From: Paenibacillus sp.
GTDB lineage: Bacteria > Bacillota > Bacilli > Paenibacillales > Paenibacillaceae
Length of the DNA stretch: 35,291 nt
Direction: 5' to 3'
Assembly: GCA_023512345.1 (NCBI GenBank)
Contig: JAILZT010000036.1
Span: 1 to 35,291 of the forward strand
A program made the translations under genes and the position numbers. Below the pieces are notes generated by a model. That model saw only the letters and a program-made list of their open reading frames with translations, was not told the origin of the DNA and searched no databases. This document shows, piece after piece, positions 7,652-15,482 of this stretch. Each line of letters begins with the position of its first letter. Position 1 is the first letter of the stretch.

Positions 7652-8662
7652 TTGACGGTAACCATTTACGATGTAGCGCGCGAAGCTGGCGTATCTATGG
7701 CTACGGTATCACGGGTTGTGAATAATAACCCTAACGTGAAACCGCAGACTCGGAAGAAAGTATTTGAAGCAATTGAACGTTTGGGCTATCGTCCTAACGC
7801 TGTGGCGAGAGGTCTCGCTAGTAAGAAAACGACAACCGTTGGGGTTGTTATACCTGATATTTCCAACTCGATTTTTGCTGAAATTGCACGCGGGATTGAA
7901 GATATCGCTAATATGTATCATTACAACATTATCTTATGTAATGCAGACAAGCGTAAAGAGAAGGAAATTCGCGTTATTAATACTCTTTTGGAGAAACAAG
8001 TCGATGGGCTGCTCTTCATGGGTGGAACAGTAACGGAAGAGCACATTCAGGCGTTCCAGACTTCAGCAGTACCTATTGTACTTTGCGCAACGCGTGATGA
8101 GAAGGGTACTTATCCATCTGTCGATATTGACCATGAGACAGCTGCATTTGATGCAGTGAACACACTGATTCGTCACGGACACCGTGAGATTGCGATGATT
8201 AGTGGAACTCTTCAAGATCCGGCTAACGGATATGCCCGTTTCCATGGGTATAAGAAAGCCCTTGAGGCCGCTGGTATTGAGTATCAGGAAGATCTTGTTC
8301 GCATTGGTAACTATCGTTACGAATCCGGTGTCGAAGCTATGAAGTACTTCCTAGGGCTTAAGAAGAAACCAACCGCTATCTTCTGTGCAACAGATGAAAT
8401 GGCAATTGGGGCCATTCATAGCATTCAGGATGAAGGTTTGAAAGTACCTGATGATTTCTCGATTATGAGTGTGGATAACATCCGGATGGCCTCTATGGTA
8501 CGTCCATTGCTTACCACCGTTGCTCAACCCATGTATGACTTGGGTGCTGTTGCAATGAGACTTCTGACGAAGCTGATGAAGAAAGAAACGGTAGAGAATC
8601 CACGGGTTATTTTGCCGCACGAGACGATTCTTCGCTTGTCTGTAAGTCATGTGAACGAGTAG
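7652..8662 (+). CDS. ccpA: Catabolite control protein A, LacI-family regulator
   Basis: A 336-residue LacI/GalR regulator. The N-terminal helix-turn-helix TIYDVAREAGVSMATVSRVV and hinge YRPNAVARGLASKKT are typical of CcpA, followed by a two-lobed periplasmic-binding-like domain from about residue 60. CcpA binds cre sites together with HPr or Crh phosphorylated on Ser46 and represses or activates carbon genes. The start is TTG at 7652 preceded by GGAGAGAG. A perfect cre site lies 1.5 kb downstream between acuA and acsA, a known class of CcpA target. The gene stands alone, with a long leader and its own terminator. The nearby acuA-acsA-tyrS-rpsD order supports CcpA over another LacI paralogue. 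Confidence 0.93.
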   Translation: MTVTIYDVAREAGVSMATVSRVVNNNPNVKPQTRKKVFEAIERLGYRPNAVARGLASKKTTTVGVVIPDISNSIFAEIARGIEDIANMYHYNIILCNADKRKEKEIRVINTLLEKQVDGLLFMGGTVTEEHIQAFQTSAVPIVLCATRDEKGTYPSVDIDHETAAFDAVNTLIRHGHREIAMISGTLQDPANGYARFHGYKKALEAAGIEYQEDLVRIGNYRYESGVEAMKYFLGLKKKPTAIFCATDEMAIGAIHSIQDEGLKVPDDFSIMSVDNIRMASMVRPLLTTVAQPMYDLGAVAMRLLTKLMKKETVENPRVILPHETILRLSVSHVNE

Positions 8663-8669
8663 TTCACAT
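8649..8669 (+). repeat. Perfect inverted repeat across the ccpA stop codon
   Basis: ATGTGAAC (8649-8656) and GTTCACAT (8662-8669) flank GAGTA; the TAG stop is at 8660-8662. It is separate from the terminator 20 bp downstream. The transcript could form an 8-bp hairpin that includes the stop codon. Confidence 0.55.
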
Positions 8670-8689
8670 TAACGAATAGCAATACTTAG

Positions 8690-8715
8690 AAAGCTCCTTT
8701 CGGAGCTTTTTATGT
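8690..8715 (+). terminator. Rho-independent terminator of ccpA
   Basis: AAAGCTCC (8690-8697) pairs with GGAGCTTT (8702-8709) around TTTC and is followed by a T-rich run. Confidence 0.85.
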
Positions 8716-8751
8716 TTTATAACCATGATTATTGGTGAGGAGAGTATACAT

Positions 8752-9447
8752 ATGAATAAAATAATAGGGATTATTGGAGCAATGGATGCAGAGATCAGTC
8801 TGCTGCTGGAAGGTATGGAGAACAAGGTGACGGAAGTGAAATGCGGCATTACGTATCACAAAGGGACTTTTGCCAGTAAATCGGTGGTTGTCTGTAAATC
8901 AGGGGTCGGTAAAGTAAATGCTGCAGTGACTACTCAAATATTGGTCGATACCTTTCATGTTTCGCAAGTGCTGTTCACAGGTGTGGCGGGAGCATTGCAT
9001 CCAAAGTTGAATATTGGGGATATTGTTATTTCTTCAGAATGCATGCAGCATGATATGGATGTATCGGCGCTGGGATATCCACGTGGGATTATTCCTTATC
9101 AGGAGGTATCTTCTTTCCCGGCTGATCCGAATCTGATGGTGCTGGCAGAGAATGCTTGTCGTATGTTGAAGGTGAACTCTGTAACAGGGAAAGTACTCTC
9201 AGGGGATCAATTTATTGCAAGTGTGCAGACAGTAACCATGCTTAGAGAACAACTAAATGGTGTTTGTGCCGAAATGGAGGGAGCAGCAGTAGCGCAGGTC
9301 TGTTATATGAACAGCACACCTTTTGTTATTATTCGTTCCATGTCCGATAAAGCAGACGGATCCGCACATGTTAACTTCCCAGAATTCACGGTTGAAGCTT
9401 CGCGGCGTTCGCATGCTATTTTAGAATATATGCTTCCATCTTTGTAG
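8752..9447 (+). CDS. mtnN: 5'-methylthioadenosine/S-adenosylhomocysteine nucleosidase
   Basis: This enzyme hydrolyses MTA and SAH to adenine and the thioribose sugar, recycling methionine and removing SAH. The start at ATG 8752, with GAGGAGAG at 8737-8744, gives 231 residues, the usual MTAN length; an upstream ATG at 8725 lacks a site and adds nine poorly fitting residues. IIGAMDAEI supplies the catalytic Glu E14 (E. coli E12 equivalent); VCAEMEGAAVAQV supplies the ribose-binding Glu; SMSDKAD supplies the catalytic Asp D199. FTGVAGALHPKLNIGDIVIS is the conserved purine-phosphorylase-like core. It sits alone between the ccpA terminator and the convergent acuA. Confidence 0.95.
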   Translation: MNKIIGIIGAMDAEISLLLEGMENKVTEVKCGITYHKGTFASKSVVVCKSGVGKVNAAVTTQILVDTFHVSQVLFTGVAGALHPKLNIGDIVISSECMQHDMDVSALGYPRGIIPYQEVSSFPADPNLMVLAENACRMLKVNSVTGKVLSGDQFIASVQTVTMLREQLNGVCAEMEGAAVAQVCYMNSTPFVIIRSMSDKADGSAHVNFPEFTVEASRRSHAILEYMLPSL

Positions 9448-9475
9448 GGATCTGTAGATCTGCTGCTACCCTATT

Positions 9476-10108
9476 TTAGTACATAAATCGTTGTCTAAAA
9501 CGAACCCGGTCAAACAACTCCTCTGAGGCTAAGGGTACCTCTTTGCCGATTCGAACCATAAGGCAGTTCGCAGGATGTGAACAAATTTCGGGATCATCGG
9601 TAGCATACCATACCATATTTACGACTTTCATTAGCTTCTCCATCATTTGCCGGTAGGCCCATACATCTAATCCGCTGCCTTTTAAATCCCAATGCCAATA
9701 GTACTCTGTTGTGAACACAATACAGTTCTCCAATTGACCTTCCTCAAAAGCTGTTGTGATTAGCAAACGGCCCAATCCTGCTCCTCGGAAATCATTCGCT
9801 ACCTCGATAGCCCCAAGCTCGATAAGATCCTCCATATTGCCCTGTGACCATAATTCCAACTCGTTAGGATAATGGAAAGTTACATAACCTACGATGGTAT
9901 TACCTTCGATAGCAGCGATAATTCGGCCTTCAGGCAGCCCTGCAATCTCGATCAGGGCCTCTTTCTGTTCCAGTGGGCGACGGAAGGCATCCAGATCAGG
10001 GTGCATCTCCAGCCCTTGTAGAAGCATTGGAGAAAGTGGACCTTGAATGATAATTAGTTTATTAGCGTACACAACGTTATGGGTGGTAAGAACTTTGCGG
10101 TGTTCCAT
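9476..10108 (-). CDS. acuA: GNAT acetyltransferase AcuA, controls acetyl-CoA synthetase
   Basis: A 210-residue GNAT-type acetyltransferase. In B. subtilis AcuA acetylates a lysine of AcsA and switches it off. The GNAT core is at about 60-140: GRIIAAIEGNTIVGYVTFHYP, then IELGAIEVANDFRGAGLGRLLIT with the acetyl-CoA-binding RGAGLG loop. The start at ATG 10108, with GGAGAGGAG about eight bases upstream, gives exactly the length I recall for AcuA; the upstream TTG at 10126 lies within the ribosome site. It is divergent from acsA across a perfect cre site, the same arrangement as in B. subtilis. The acuB and acuC genes that follow acuA there are absent; mtnN converges instead. Confidence 0.9.
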   Translation of the reverse strand: MEHRKVLTTHNVVYANKLIIIQGPLSPMLLQGLEMHPDLDAFRRPLEQKEALIEIAGLPEGRIIAAIEGNTIVGYVTFHYPNELELWSQGNMEDLIELGAIEVANDFRGAGLGRLLITTAFEEGQLENCIVFTTEYYWHWDLKGSGLDVWAYRQMMEKLMKVVNMVWYATDDPEICSHPANCLMVRIGKEVPLASEELFDRVRFRQRFMY

Positions 10109-10144
10109 GGCTAGGCTCCTCTCCAATCCTCATAATTTATGGAA

Positions 10145-10158
10145 TGAAAACGTTTCCT
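10145..10158. promoter_or_regulatory. cre site (CcpA operator) between acuA and acsA
   Basis: TGAAAACGTTTCCT matches the cre consensus TGWAARCGYTWNCW at all 14 positions. It lies 37 bp upstream of the acuA start and 14 bp upstream of the acsA -35 box, so it can control both genes. CcpA repression of acsA and acuABC is known in B. subtilis; ccpA itself is in this window. Confidence 0.88.
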
Positions 10159-10172
10159 GTGATATACTGATT

Positions 10173-10202
10173 TTGACATAAAAAATTCACAATTGATACA
10201 TT
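10173..10202 (+). promoter_or_regulatory. Candidate sigma-A promoter of acsA
   Basis: TTGACA (10173-10178) and TACATT (10197-10202), 18-bp spacer, 67 bp before the acsA start. Confidence 0.6.
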
Positions 10203-10268
10203 GACATCATTCATTATGAAGAGAGTCTTACCTAAGCTTAATTTAAATTAGGGACGGAGGCAACAGTA

Positions 10269-11993
10269 ATGGGTCAAGTTCATAGCGAAGTTATACCGAG
10301 CCGCGTGCAGAACTCTAACATGCCAGATTATGACCGAGCTGTAGAGGGATTTACCTGGAAGGATGCTGAGCAGCATTTCTCCTGGTACGATACAGGCAAG
10401 GTGAACATGGCCTTTGAAGCTGTGGATCGTCACGTTATAGAGGGTCGTGGGGCCAATACAGCCCTGCTGTACAGTGATGCATCCCGAGATGAGGCCTATA
10501 CCTTTTCCGATCTGCAGGAACAGTCTAATCGGTTTGGTAATGTTTTACGTAAATATGGAATAGGCAAAGGAGAAAGGGTATTTATATTCATGCCCCGGCA
10601 ACCGGAGCTGTACTTCAGCCTACTCGGAATATTGAAGGTAGGGGCAGTTGCAGGTCCGTTATTCGAAGCCTTTATGGAGACAGCTGTCAAGGATAGACTG
10701 GCTGATAGCGGGGCTATCGCACTGGTTACAACACCAGAACTGTTGAAACGTGTGAATCGCGAAGAGCTGCCCGAGCTACGCCATATTATACTGATTGGTG
10801 GAGATTCTGACTTAGGGCAGGGAGAAATAAGTTTTGAAGCAGAAATGGCCTCCGCTTCCCCGGATTTGGAATTAGAGTGGTTAAGTTTGGATGATGGTCT
10901 TATTATACATTATACTTCTGGTTCTACAGGTAAGCCTAAGGGCGTCTATCATGTGCAAAGAGCAATGATTCAACATTATTATACAGGAAAAGTAGTGCTG
11001 GATTTACAGCCGAAGGATATTTACTGGTGTACTGCAGATCCAGGATGGGTCACAGGGACTTCGTATGGTATTTTTGCTCCATGGTTGAACGGGGTTACTA
11101 ACGTGATTCGAGGTGGACGCTTTAGTCCACAGGATTGGTATAAGACAATAGAGCGAAATGCGGTGACTATTTGGTACAGTGCGCCTACAGCCTTCCGTAT
11201 GCTGATGGGTGCAGGGGAGAGCAGCCTCCAAGGCATTGATCTTAGCAGTCTGCGGCATGTCATGTCAGTGGGTGAGCCTCTTAATCCAGAAGTAGTACGA
11301 TGGGGTGAAAAGATCTATCATCAGCGTATCCACGATACCTGGTGGATGACCGAGACCGGAGCCCAGTTGATCTGCAATTATCCCGGTATGGATATCAAGC
11401 CTGGTTCCATGGGACGACCGCTGCCTGGAATTCAAGCGGAGATATTGGACGATCGTGGCAATATTGTCCCGCCCTTTACTATGGGAAATCTAGCAATACG
11501 TACTCCTTGGCCTTCAATGATGAAGATGATATGGAATAATCCGGATAAATATTCAGAATATTTCCGTATTCCAGGATGGTATATTTCCGGTGATTCTGCC
11601 TACATGGATGATGAAGGTTATTTCTGGTTTCAAGGTCGTATTGACGATGTCATCAATACCTCAGGTGAAAGAATAGGTCCCTTTGAAGTGGAGAGCAAGT
11701 TGGTGGAACATCCAGCTGTAGCTGAAGCGGGTGTCATCGGCAAGCCAGATGCCTTACGTGGTGAAGTAATAAAAGCATTCATCTCTTTGAGAGACGGATA
11801 TCTTCCCTCAGCTGCTTTGAAGGAGGAAATCGCCGCTTTTGTAAAAGCAGGGCTGTCGGCCCACGCAGCACCCCGTGAGATTGAATTCAAGGATAAGTTG
11901 CCAAAGACACGATCCGGTAAAATTATGCGTCGAGTATTAAAAGCCTGGGAGCTTCATCTTCCGGCCGGAGATTTATCCACTATTGAGGATTAA
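10269..11993 (+). CDS. acsA: Acetyl-CoA synthetase (AMP-forming)
   Basis: A 574-residue cytoplasmic ligase that activates acetate to acetyl-CoA through acetyl-AMP. The adenylate-forming motifs are in order: YTSGSTGKPKGVYH (P-loop, about 217-230), TWWMTETG (about 357-364), YISGDSAYMDDEGYFWFQGR with IDDVINTSGERIGPFEVE (about 438-475), and KLPKTRSGKIMRRVLK. K551 in that last motif is the catalytic lysine and the residue acetylated by AcuA in the B. subtilis enzyme. Length matches the 572-residue B. subtilis AcsA. The ATG at 10269 follows GGGACGGAGG. It is controlled by a candidate promoter and the perfect cre upstream and is divergent from acuA. A strong terminator follows. Confidence 0.95.
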   Translation: MGQVHSEVIPSRVQNSNMPDYDRAVEGFTWKDAEQHFSWYDTGKVNMAFEAVDRHVIEGRGANTALLYSDASRDEAYTFSDLQEQSNRFGNVLRKYGIGKGERVFIFMPRQPELYFSLLGILKVGAVAGPLFEAFMETAVKDRLADSGAIALVTTPELLKRVNREELPELRHIILIGGDSDLGQGEISFEAEMASASPDLELEWLSLDDGLIIHYTSGSTGKPKGVYHVQRAMIQHYYTGKVVLDLQPKDIYWCTADPGWVTGTSYGIFAPWLNGVTNVIRGGRFSPQDWYKTIERNAVTIWYSAPTAFRMLMGAGESSLQGIDLSSLRHVMSVGEPLNPEVVRWGEKIYHQRIHDTWWMTETGAQLICNYPGMDIKPGSMGRPLPGIQAEILDDRGNIVPPFTMGNLAIRTPWPSMMKMIWNNPDKYSEYFRIPGWYISGDSAYMDDEGYFWFQGRIDDVINTSGERIGPFEVESKLVEHPAVAEAGVIGKPDALRGEVIKAFISLRDGYLPSAALKEEIAAFVKAGLSAHAAPREIEFKDKLPKTRSGKIMRRVLKAWELHLPAGDLSTIED

Positions 11994-12005
11994 ATGATAA
12001 TCCCA

Positions 12006-12046
12006 AAAAGGCCGTTCCCTTAATTCGTAGGGAACGGTCTTTTGAT
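12006..12046. terminator. Bidirectional terminator after acsA
   Basis: GGCCGTTCCCT and AGGGAACGGTC form an 11-bp stem (one G-U) extended by AAAA/TTTT, with loop TAATTCGT. It serves acsA and probably the convergent penicillin-binding protein gene. Confidence 0.88.
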
Positions 12047-12054
12047 GTTTTTGA

Positions 12055-15027
12055 TTATTTATTTTTTTTAGCACCGACATTTTTAGCGCCAGTATTATTA
12101 GTGTCAGTATTATTAGTGTCAGTATTATTTGTACCAGTATTACTAGCACCATCATTATTTTCACCGGGTGCAAGAGGCACCTCTCCAGTGGCTGGATCTA
12201 TGATGATCCCGGGAATGGAGGTACTGTCTCCTGGTAAGGCTCCTGCGTCTGGTGTTGCCTCTATAATGGGCTCAGGGGTCGCTGTAGGGGTAGGCGTCGC
12301 AGTAGCGCCTCCAGCAACACTACCTGAAGCTGTTTCGTGGCCAGCTACATCAACGGCGGTGACATAGAAGGCTGCGTTAACGTTTACACTGGTACCAGGC
12401 TGGAAGACTGTTTTTTCACCGGACATAAGCACTGATATTGGCTGGAAAGAACCTCCATTTAGAGCTCGGTACAACCGGTACCCCACTACATCTGGTGAGC
12501 CGCTAGGTGAAAACGTAATGACGGCTTTACCGGTAGTATAAGAAACATTAAGATTAGTCGGTGGAGAAGGTGCACGACCATCATCTACCCGAGGATCCAC
12601 TTCAGTGGGAACATCATTTTTGGCATCCTCCGGCAAATAATAAGCCAATGGCTCATGATCTGACATTGCAGGGAAAGCAGCCAATAATTCCTTGACTAAA
12701 TCCTGAATCGGCTTCTCACGTGTAACTACAATGGTTTCCTCCAAGAAATCCTCAGGTGTTCCTTCTTGTGGGATATAGTTAATTTCGTTAAAAGTAATAT
12801 ACTTGGCTCTTGTGATTCCGTCATCACTGTCTTTAGGAACAAATTTAACATTGAATAAATCAGTAGTGAATTTGTTCGTTAAATCAGTCGGCAGCTTTCC
12901 GCTATATGCGGATACCGTCTTTTTCACAATTCCCTTGGGTTGAGTGAACTTCGGAGTCACAAACAGCTCCGGTTTTTTATCAATAACGGCATTCATAACT
13001 TTAGTCCATAAAGTTTGTGCTTGCCTTTTTTGAGTGTCACCTTGCAACGTATTTATCGGTTCTTTGTATCCCACCCACATTCCGAGTGTAACATCTGGTG
13101 TGAAACCCATAAACCAAACATCGGCATAATTCTGCGTAGATCCCGTTTTGCCAACGATAGGAATTTCGCCAAAATGTTTATAGGTACGTTTAACCGTGCT
13201 GGCAGTACCCTCAGTAATTACGGTTCTGAGCATATCAGTCATAAGGTACGCAGTTTGCTCAGAATATACCTGCTCAGGAGTGACTTTGTGATGATATACA
13301 ATCTTCCCTTGTGAATCTACAATCTTTTCGATCATATAAGCATCAGTAAATGCACCTTTATTACCAATAGAAGAATAAGCATTAGTCAACTCTTCAACAG
13401 ATACGCCATGACGCAGTCCGCCAAGAACCCCTGTTTTAGCGCCATAATCTTGATCCTCAATCGTAGTAATCCCTAGCTTCTTCGCAAAAGCCCATGAATC
13501 TTCGATACCTACCTTATCATTGAAAAGCTTCAACGCAGGCAGGTTAAGTGATTTGTTAAGAGCATATCGTGCCGTAACAAGGCCTTGATAACGATTATTG
13601 GCATTCTTAGGAATATGGAAGCCTTTGGACCCATCCTTCAAAATGATAGGGGCATCATCCAGAACCCCAGCCGGCTGAATCAATCCAGTATCCAAAGCAG
13701 GCAAATAGGCTGCAATAGGTTTCATAGTTGAACCTGGTTGTCGAACCATTTGTGTAGCGTAGTTCATCTGCTCCAGGTTGAAATCTCGGCCCTCGATCAT
13801 TCCTAGAATGGCACCTGTTTTATTGTCAATTAGCATGCCAGCAGTTTGTTCCTTGCCCCTGGACTTACTGTCTTTTGTAAAATTTTCACTATCGTCAGAT
13901 ATGGAGTGCATCGCACTGTACACTTTTTTATCTATAGTGGTGTAAATCCGGTAGCCACCGGTCATAAGCTGCTGACGGGCTTCTTCTAATAAAAGAGGAT
14001 CGTCTTCAGTTTTAGAATCGCTAGTGGTTTCGGTTGCGTCAGCCTTGTCTAGATTAAGGGTAAGCATGATCTCCGCTGCTTTACGCTCCGTTTCTAACAT
14101 TAGATACGGATAAGTCACATAGGCTTTTGCCGCATGTGGCGCAAGGGCACCCTGTATATCGAAGGCAAGGGCTTCATCGTACTGTGATGTAGTAATTTTG
14201 TTCTCTTCCAGCATTCGTCGCAGTACAAGCTGCTGGCGGTCAATCGCTCTTTTGAAAGCAGTCTCGTTGAATTCTCCCAATCCGTTAAATGCCGAATATT
14301 TGGAGGGGAGCTGCGGCAGGCCAGACAAATAGGCTGCTTGCGCAATATTCAGCTTATCCAGATTATCCTGACCAAATATCCCCTTGGACGCAGCTTTAAT
14401 TCCGAACACATTATAACCATTAGAGCCATTGCCGAAAGGAACCTTGTTTAAATAAGCTGTTAATATTTCCGGTTTGGATAAAAAACGTTCCAGACGCAGC
14501 GAAAGTAAGATTTCTTTGATTTTCCGGTCTTCCGTCCGGTCCAAATTTAGAAATACACGTCTTGCGAGCTGTTGGGTAAGAGTGCTTCCTCCGGTTTGGA
14601 CGGATTCATTAAGCAGCTTCTGCTTAACCGCCCGTAAGGTCCCGCTGATATCAACGCCATCATGCTTATAGAAATTATTGTCCTCTATAGCAAGAACTGC
14701 ATCAATAATAATTTGAGGAATATCGTTGTACTCAATGAGTCGGCGATCCTCCTCTGTACGGAGTTGACCAATGGGAGTGCCGTCACGGAAATAGGCAAAA
14801 CCGGTTATTGCGTTCTGGCTAACTTGCTGCTGAATTAATTGTTCGGAGCGGACAGGGTCATCTTTTACAATGGAAGTAATATAGCCTGTCACGGCACCGC
14901 CGGCAAACAGAATGCCCATAATACCAAGTATAAACATCCACTTTACCACAGAGCCGAACCTGCGCAGCCAGGATCTTCTCCTTGGGGGATGTTTCTTTGC
15001 GGTCTTTTTCATGTTCTCTTCAACCAT
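12055..15027 (-). CDS. Class A penicillin-binding protein (PBP1A family) with FN3 domain
   Basis: A 990-residue bifunctional peptidoglycan synthase. A basic cytoplasmic tail is followed by one membrane anchor (about 30-50), the glycosyltransferase domain (about 75-250; catalytic E115 in EDNNFYKHDGVD, and GGSTLTQQLARR), and the transpeptidase domain (about 380-690; S433 in PGSTMKP, SxN in KSLNLPAL, K627 in VGKTGST). An FN3-like domain lies at about 830-925, then a Thr/Pro linker (ATPTPTATPEP) and an Asn/Thr-rich tail with a pentapeptide repeat. The ATG at 15027 has AAAGGAGG upstream. It is monocistronic, convergent to acsA and divergent from tyrS. It is longer than usual because of the FN3 and tail; the C-terminus could contact the wall, which is inference. 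Confidence 0.93.
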   Translation of the reverse strand: MVEENMKKTAKKHPPRRRSWLRRFGSVVKWMFILGIMGILFAGGAVTGYITSIVKDDPVRSEQLIQQQVSQNAITGFAYFRDGTPIGQLRTEEDRRLIEYNDIPQIIIDAVLAIEDNNFYKHDGVDISGTLRAVKQKLLNESVQTGGSTLTQQLARRVFLNLDRTEDRKIKEILLSLRLERFLSKPEILTAYLNKVPFGNGSNGYNVFGIKAASKGIFGQDNLDKLNIAQAAYLSGLPQLPSKYSAFNGLGEFNETAFKRAIDRQQLVLRRMLEENKITTSQYDEALAFDIQGALAPHAAKAYVTYPYLMLETERKAAEIMLTLNLDKADATETTSDSKTEDDPLLLEEARQQLMTGGYRIYTTIDKKVYSAMHSISDDSENFTKDSKSRGKEQTAGMLIDNKTGAILGMIEGRDFNLEQMNYATQMVRQPGSTMKPIAAYLPALDTGLIQPAGVLDDAPIILKDGSKGFHIPKNANNRYQGLVTARYALNKSLNLPALKLFNDKVGIEDSWAFAKKLGITTIEDQDYGAKTGVLGGLRHGVSVEELTNAYSSIGNKGAFTDAYMIEKIVDSQGKIVYHHKVTPEQVYSEQTAYLMTDMLRTVITEGTASTVKRTYKHFGEIPIVGKTGSTQNYADVWFMGFTPDVTLGMWVGYKEPINTLQGDTQKRQAQTLWTKVMNAVIDKKPELFVTPKFTQPKGIVKKTVSAYSGKLPTDLTNKFTTDLFNVKFVPKDSDDGITRAKYITFNEINYIPQEGTPEDFLEETIVVTREKPIQDLVKELLAAFPAMSDHEPLAYYLPEDAKNDVPTEVDPRVDDGRAPSPPTNLNVSYTTGKAVITFSPSGSPDVVGYRLYRALNGGSFQPISVLMSGEKTVFQPGTSVNVNAAFYVTAVDVAGHETASGSVAGGATATPTPTATPEPIIEATPDAGALPGDSTSIPGIIIDPATGEVPLAPGENNDGASNTGTNNTDTNNTDTNNTGAKNVGAKKNK
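12091..12165. repeat. 15-bp tandem repeat in the PBP C-terminal tail
   Basis: Five consecutive 15-bp units, AGTATTATTAGTGTC and variants, start at 12091, 12106, 12121, 12136 and 12151; the first two are identical. On the minus strand they encode pentapeptides of the form [DG]-[TA]-N/S-N-T near the protein C-terminus. A unit count that is a multiple of three bases keeps the frame on expansion. Confidence 0.8.
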
Positions 15028-15117
15028 CGACGATAATCCTCCTTTATAACGGAACTATTATAGCACAATTTGGCGATTTTGAATGCGCTTCTAGCTCATT
15101 CCCAATTTCTTTCCTGT

Positions 15118-15147
15118 TTGACTTTTTAAAACAGTCTATGTTATATA
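15118..15147 (+). promoter_or_regulatory. Candidate promoter of the T-box/tyrS unit
   Basis: TTGACT (15118-15123) and TATATA (15142-15147) with an 18-bp spacer. Transcription from about 15154 would produce the whole T-box leader. Confidence 0.5.
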
Positions 15148-15153
15148 TGAAAA

Positions 15154-15446
15154 CAATTGGATATCAAAAAGGCGCGGAAAGACATCAGTAGAAGGGTTGC
15201 TCAAGTTTTCAGAGAGTCGGTGGATGGTGCGAACCGATAACAAGCCCCCTTTGAATTACAGTCTGGAGCTGTCTGGAGGAAAGGCAAGAGCATAAGCTCC
15301 TGTTAAGTAGTCTGGCACCGGGTGCAATCCCGTTATGGTAATGAAGTGAAAGTTCTTGGCTGCGCTGCGGCGTAACTGGGATTTTAATTAGGGTGGTACC
15401 GCGAGTCTCTTTCTCGTCCCTTGGGATGATAAAGGGGCTTTTTTGT
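15154..15446 (+). promoter_or_regulatory. T-box riboswitch, tyrosine-specific
   Basis: The stem I start AGAGAGTCGG (15211-15220) and the GGTGCGAACCGAT stretch are followed by a specifier loop in which TAC (15257-15259) reads as a Tyr codon. The T-box sequence GGGTGGTACCGCG is at 15391-15403. The terminator pairs GTCCCTT (15416-15422) with AAGGGGC (15432-15438) and ends in six T. Uncharged tRNA-Tyr would stabilise the antiterminator and allow tyrS transcription. The specifier matches the downstream gene. Confidence 0.95.
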
Positions 15447-15482
15447 ATGTCCGAATGTTAAAAATATCAAGGAGGAACAAGA

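Noticed and set aside
9445..9473. Terminator between mtnN and acuA
   Set aside because: TAGGG/CCCTA arms are only five bp with a 19-base loop and a weak T-run, so I did not list it as a feature.
12091..12165. CRISPR-like array
   Set aside because: The units are 15 bp, contiguous without spacers, and are coding on the minus strand.
14982..15191. Plus-strand open frame of 69 codons at the tyrS T-box
   Set aside because: It overlaps the start of the PBP gene and the promoter of the T-box leader, has no ribosome site and no recognisable product.
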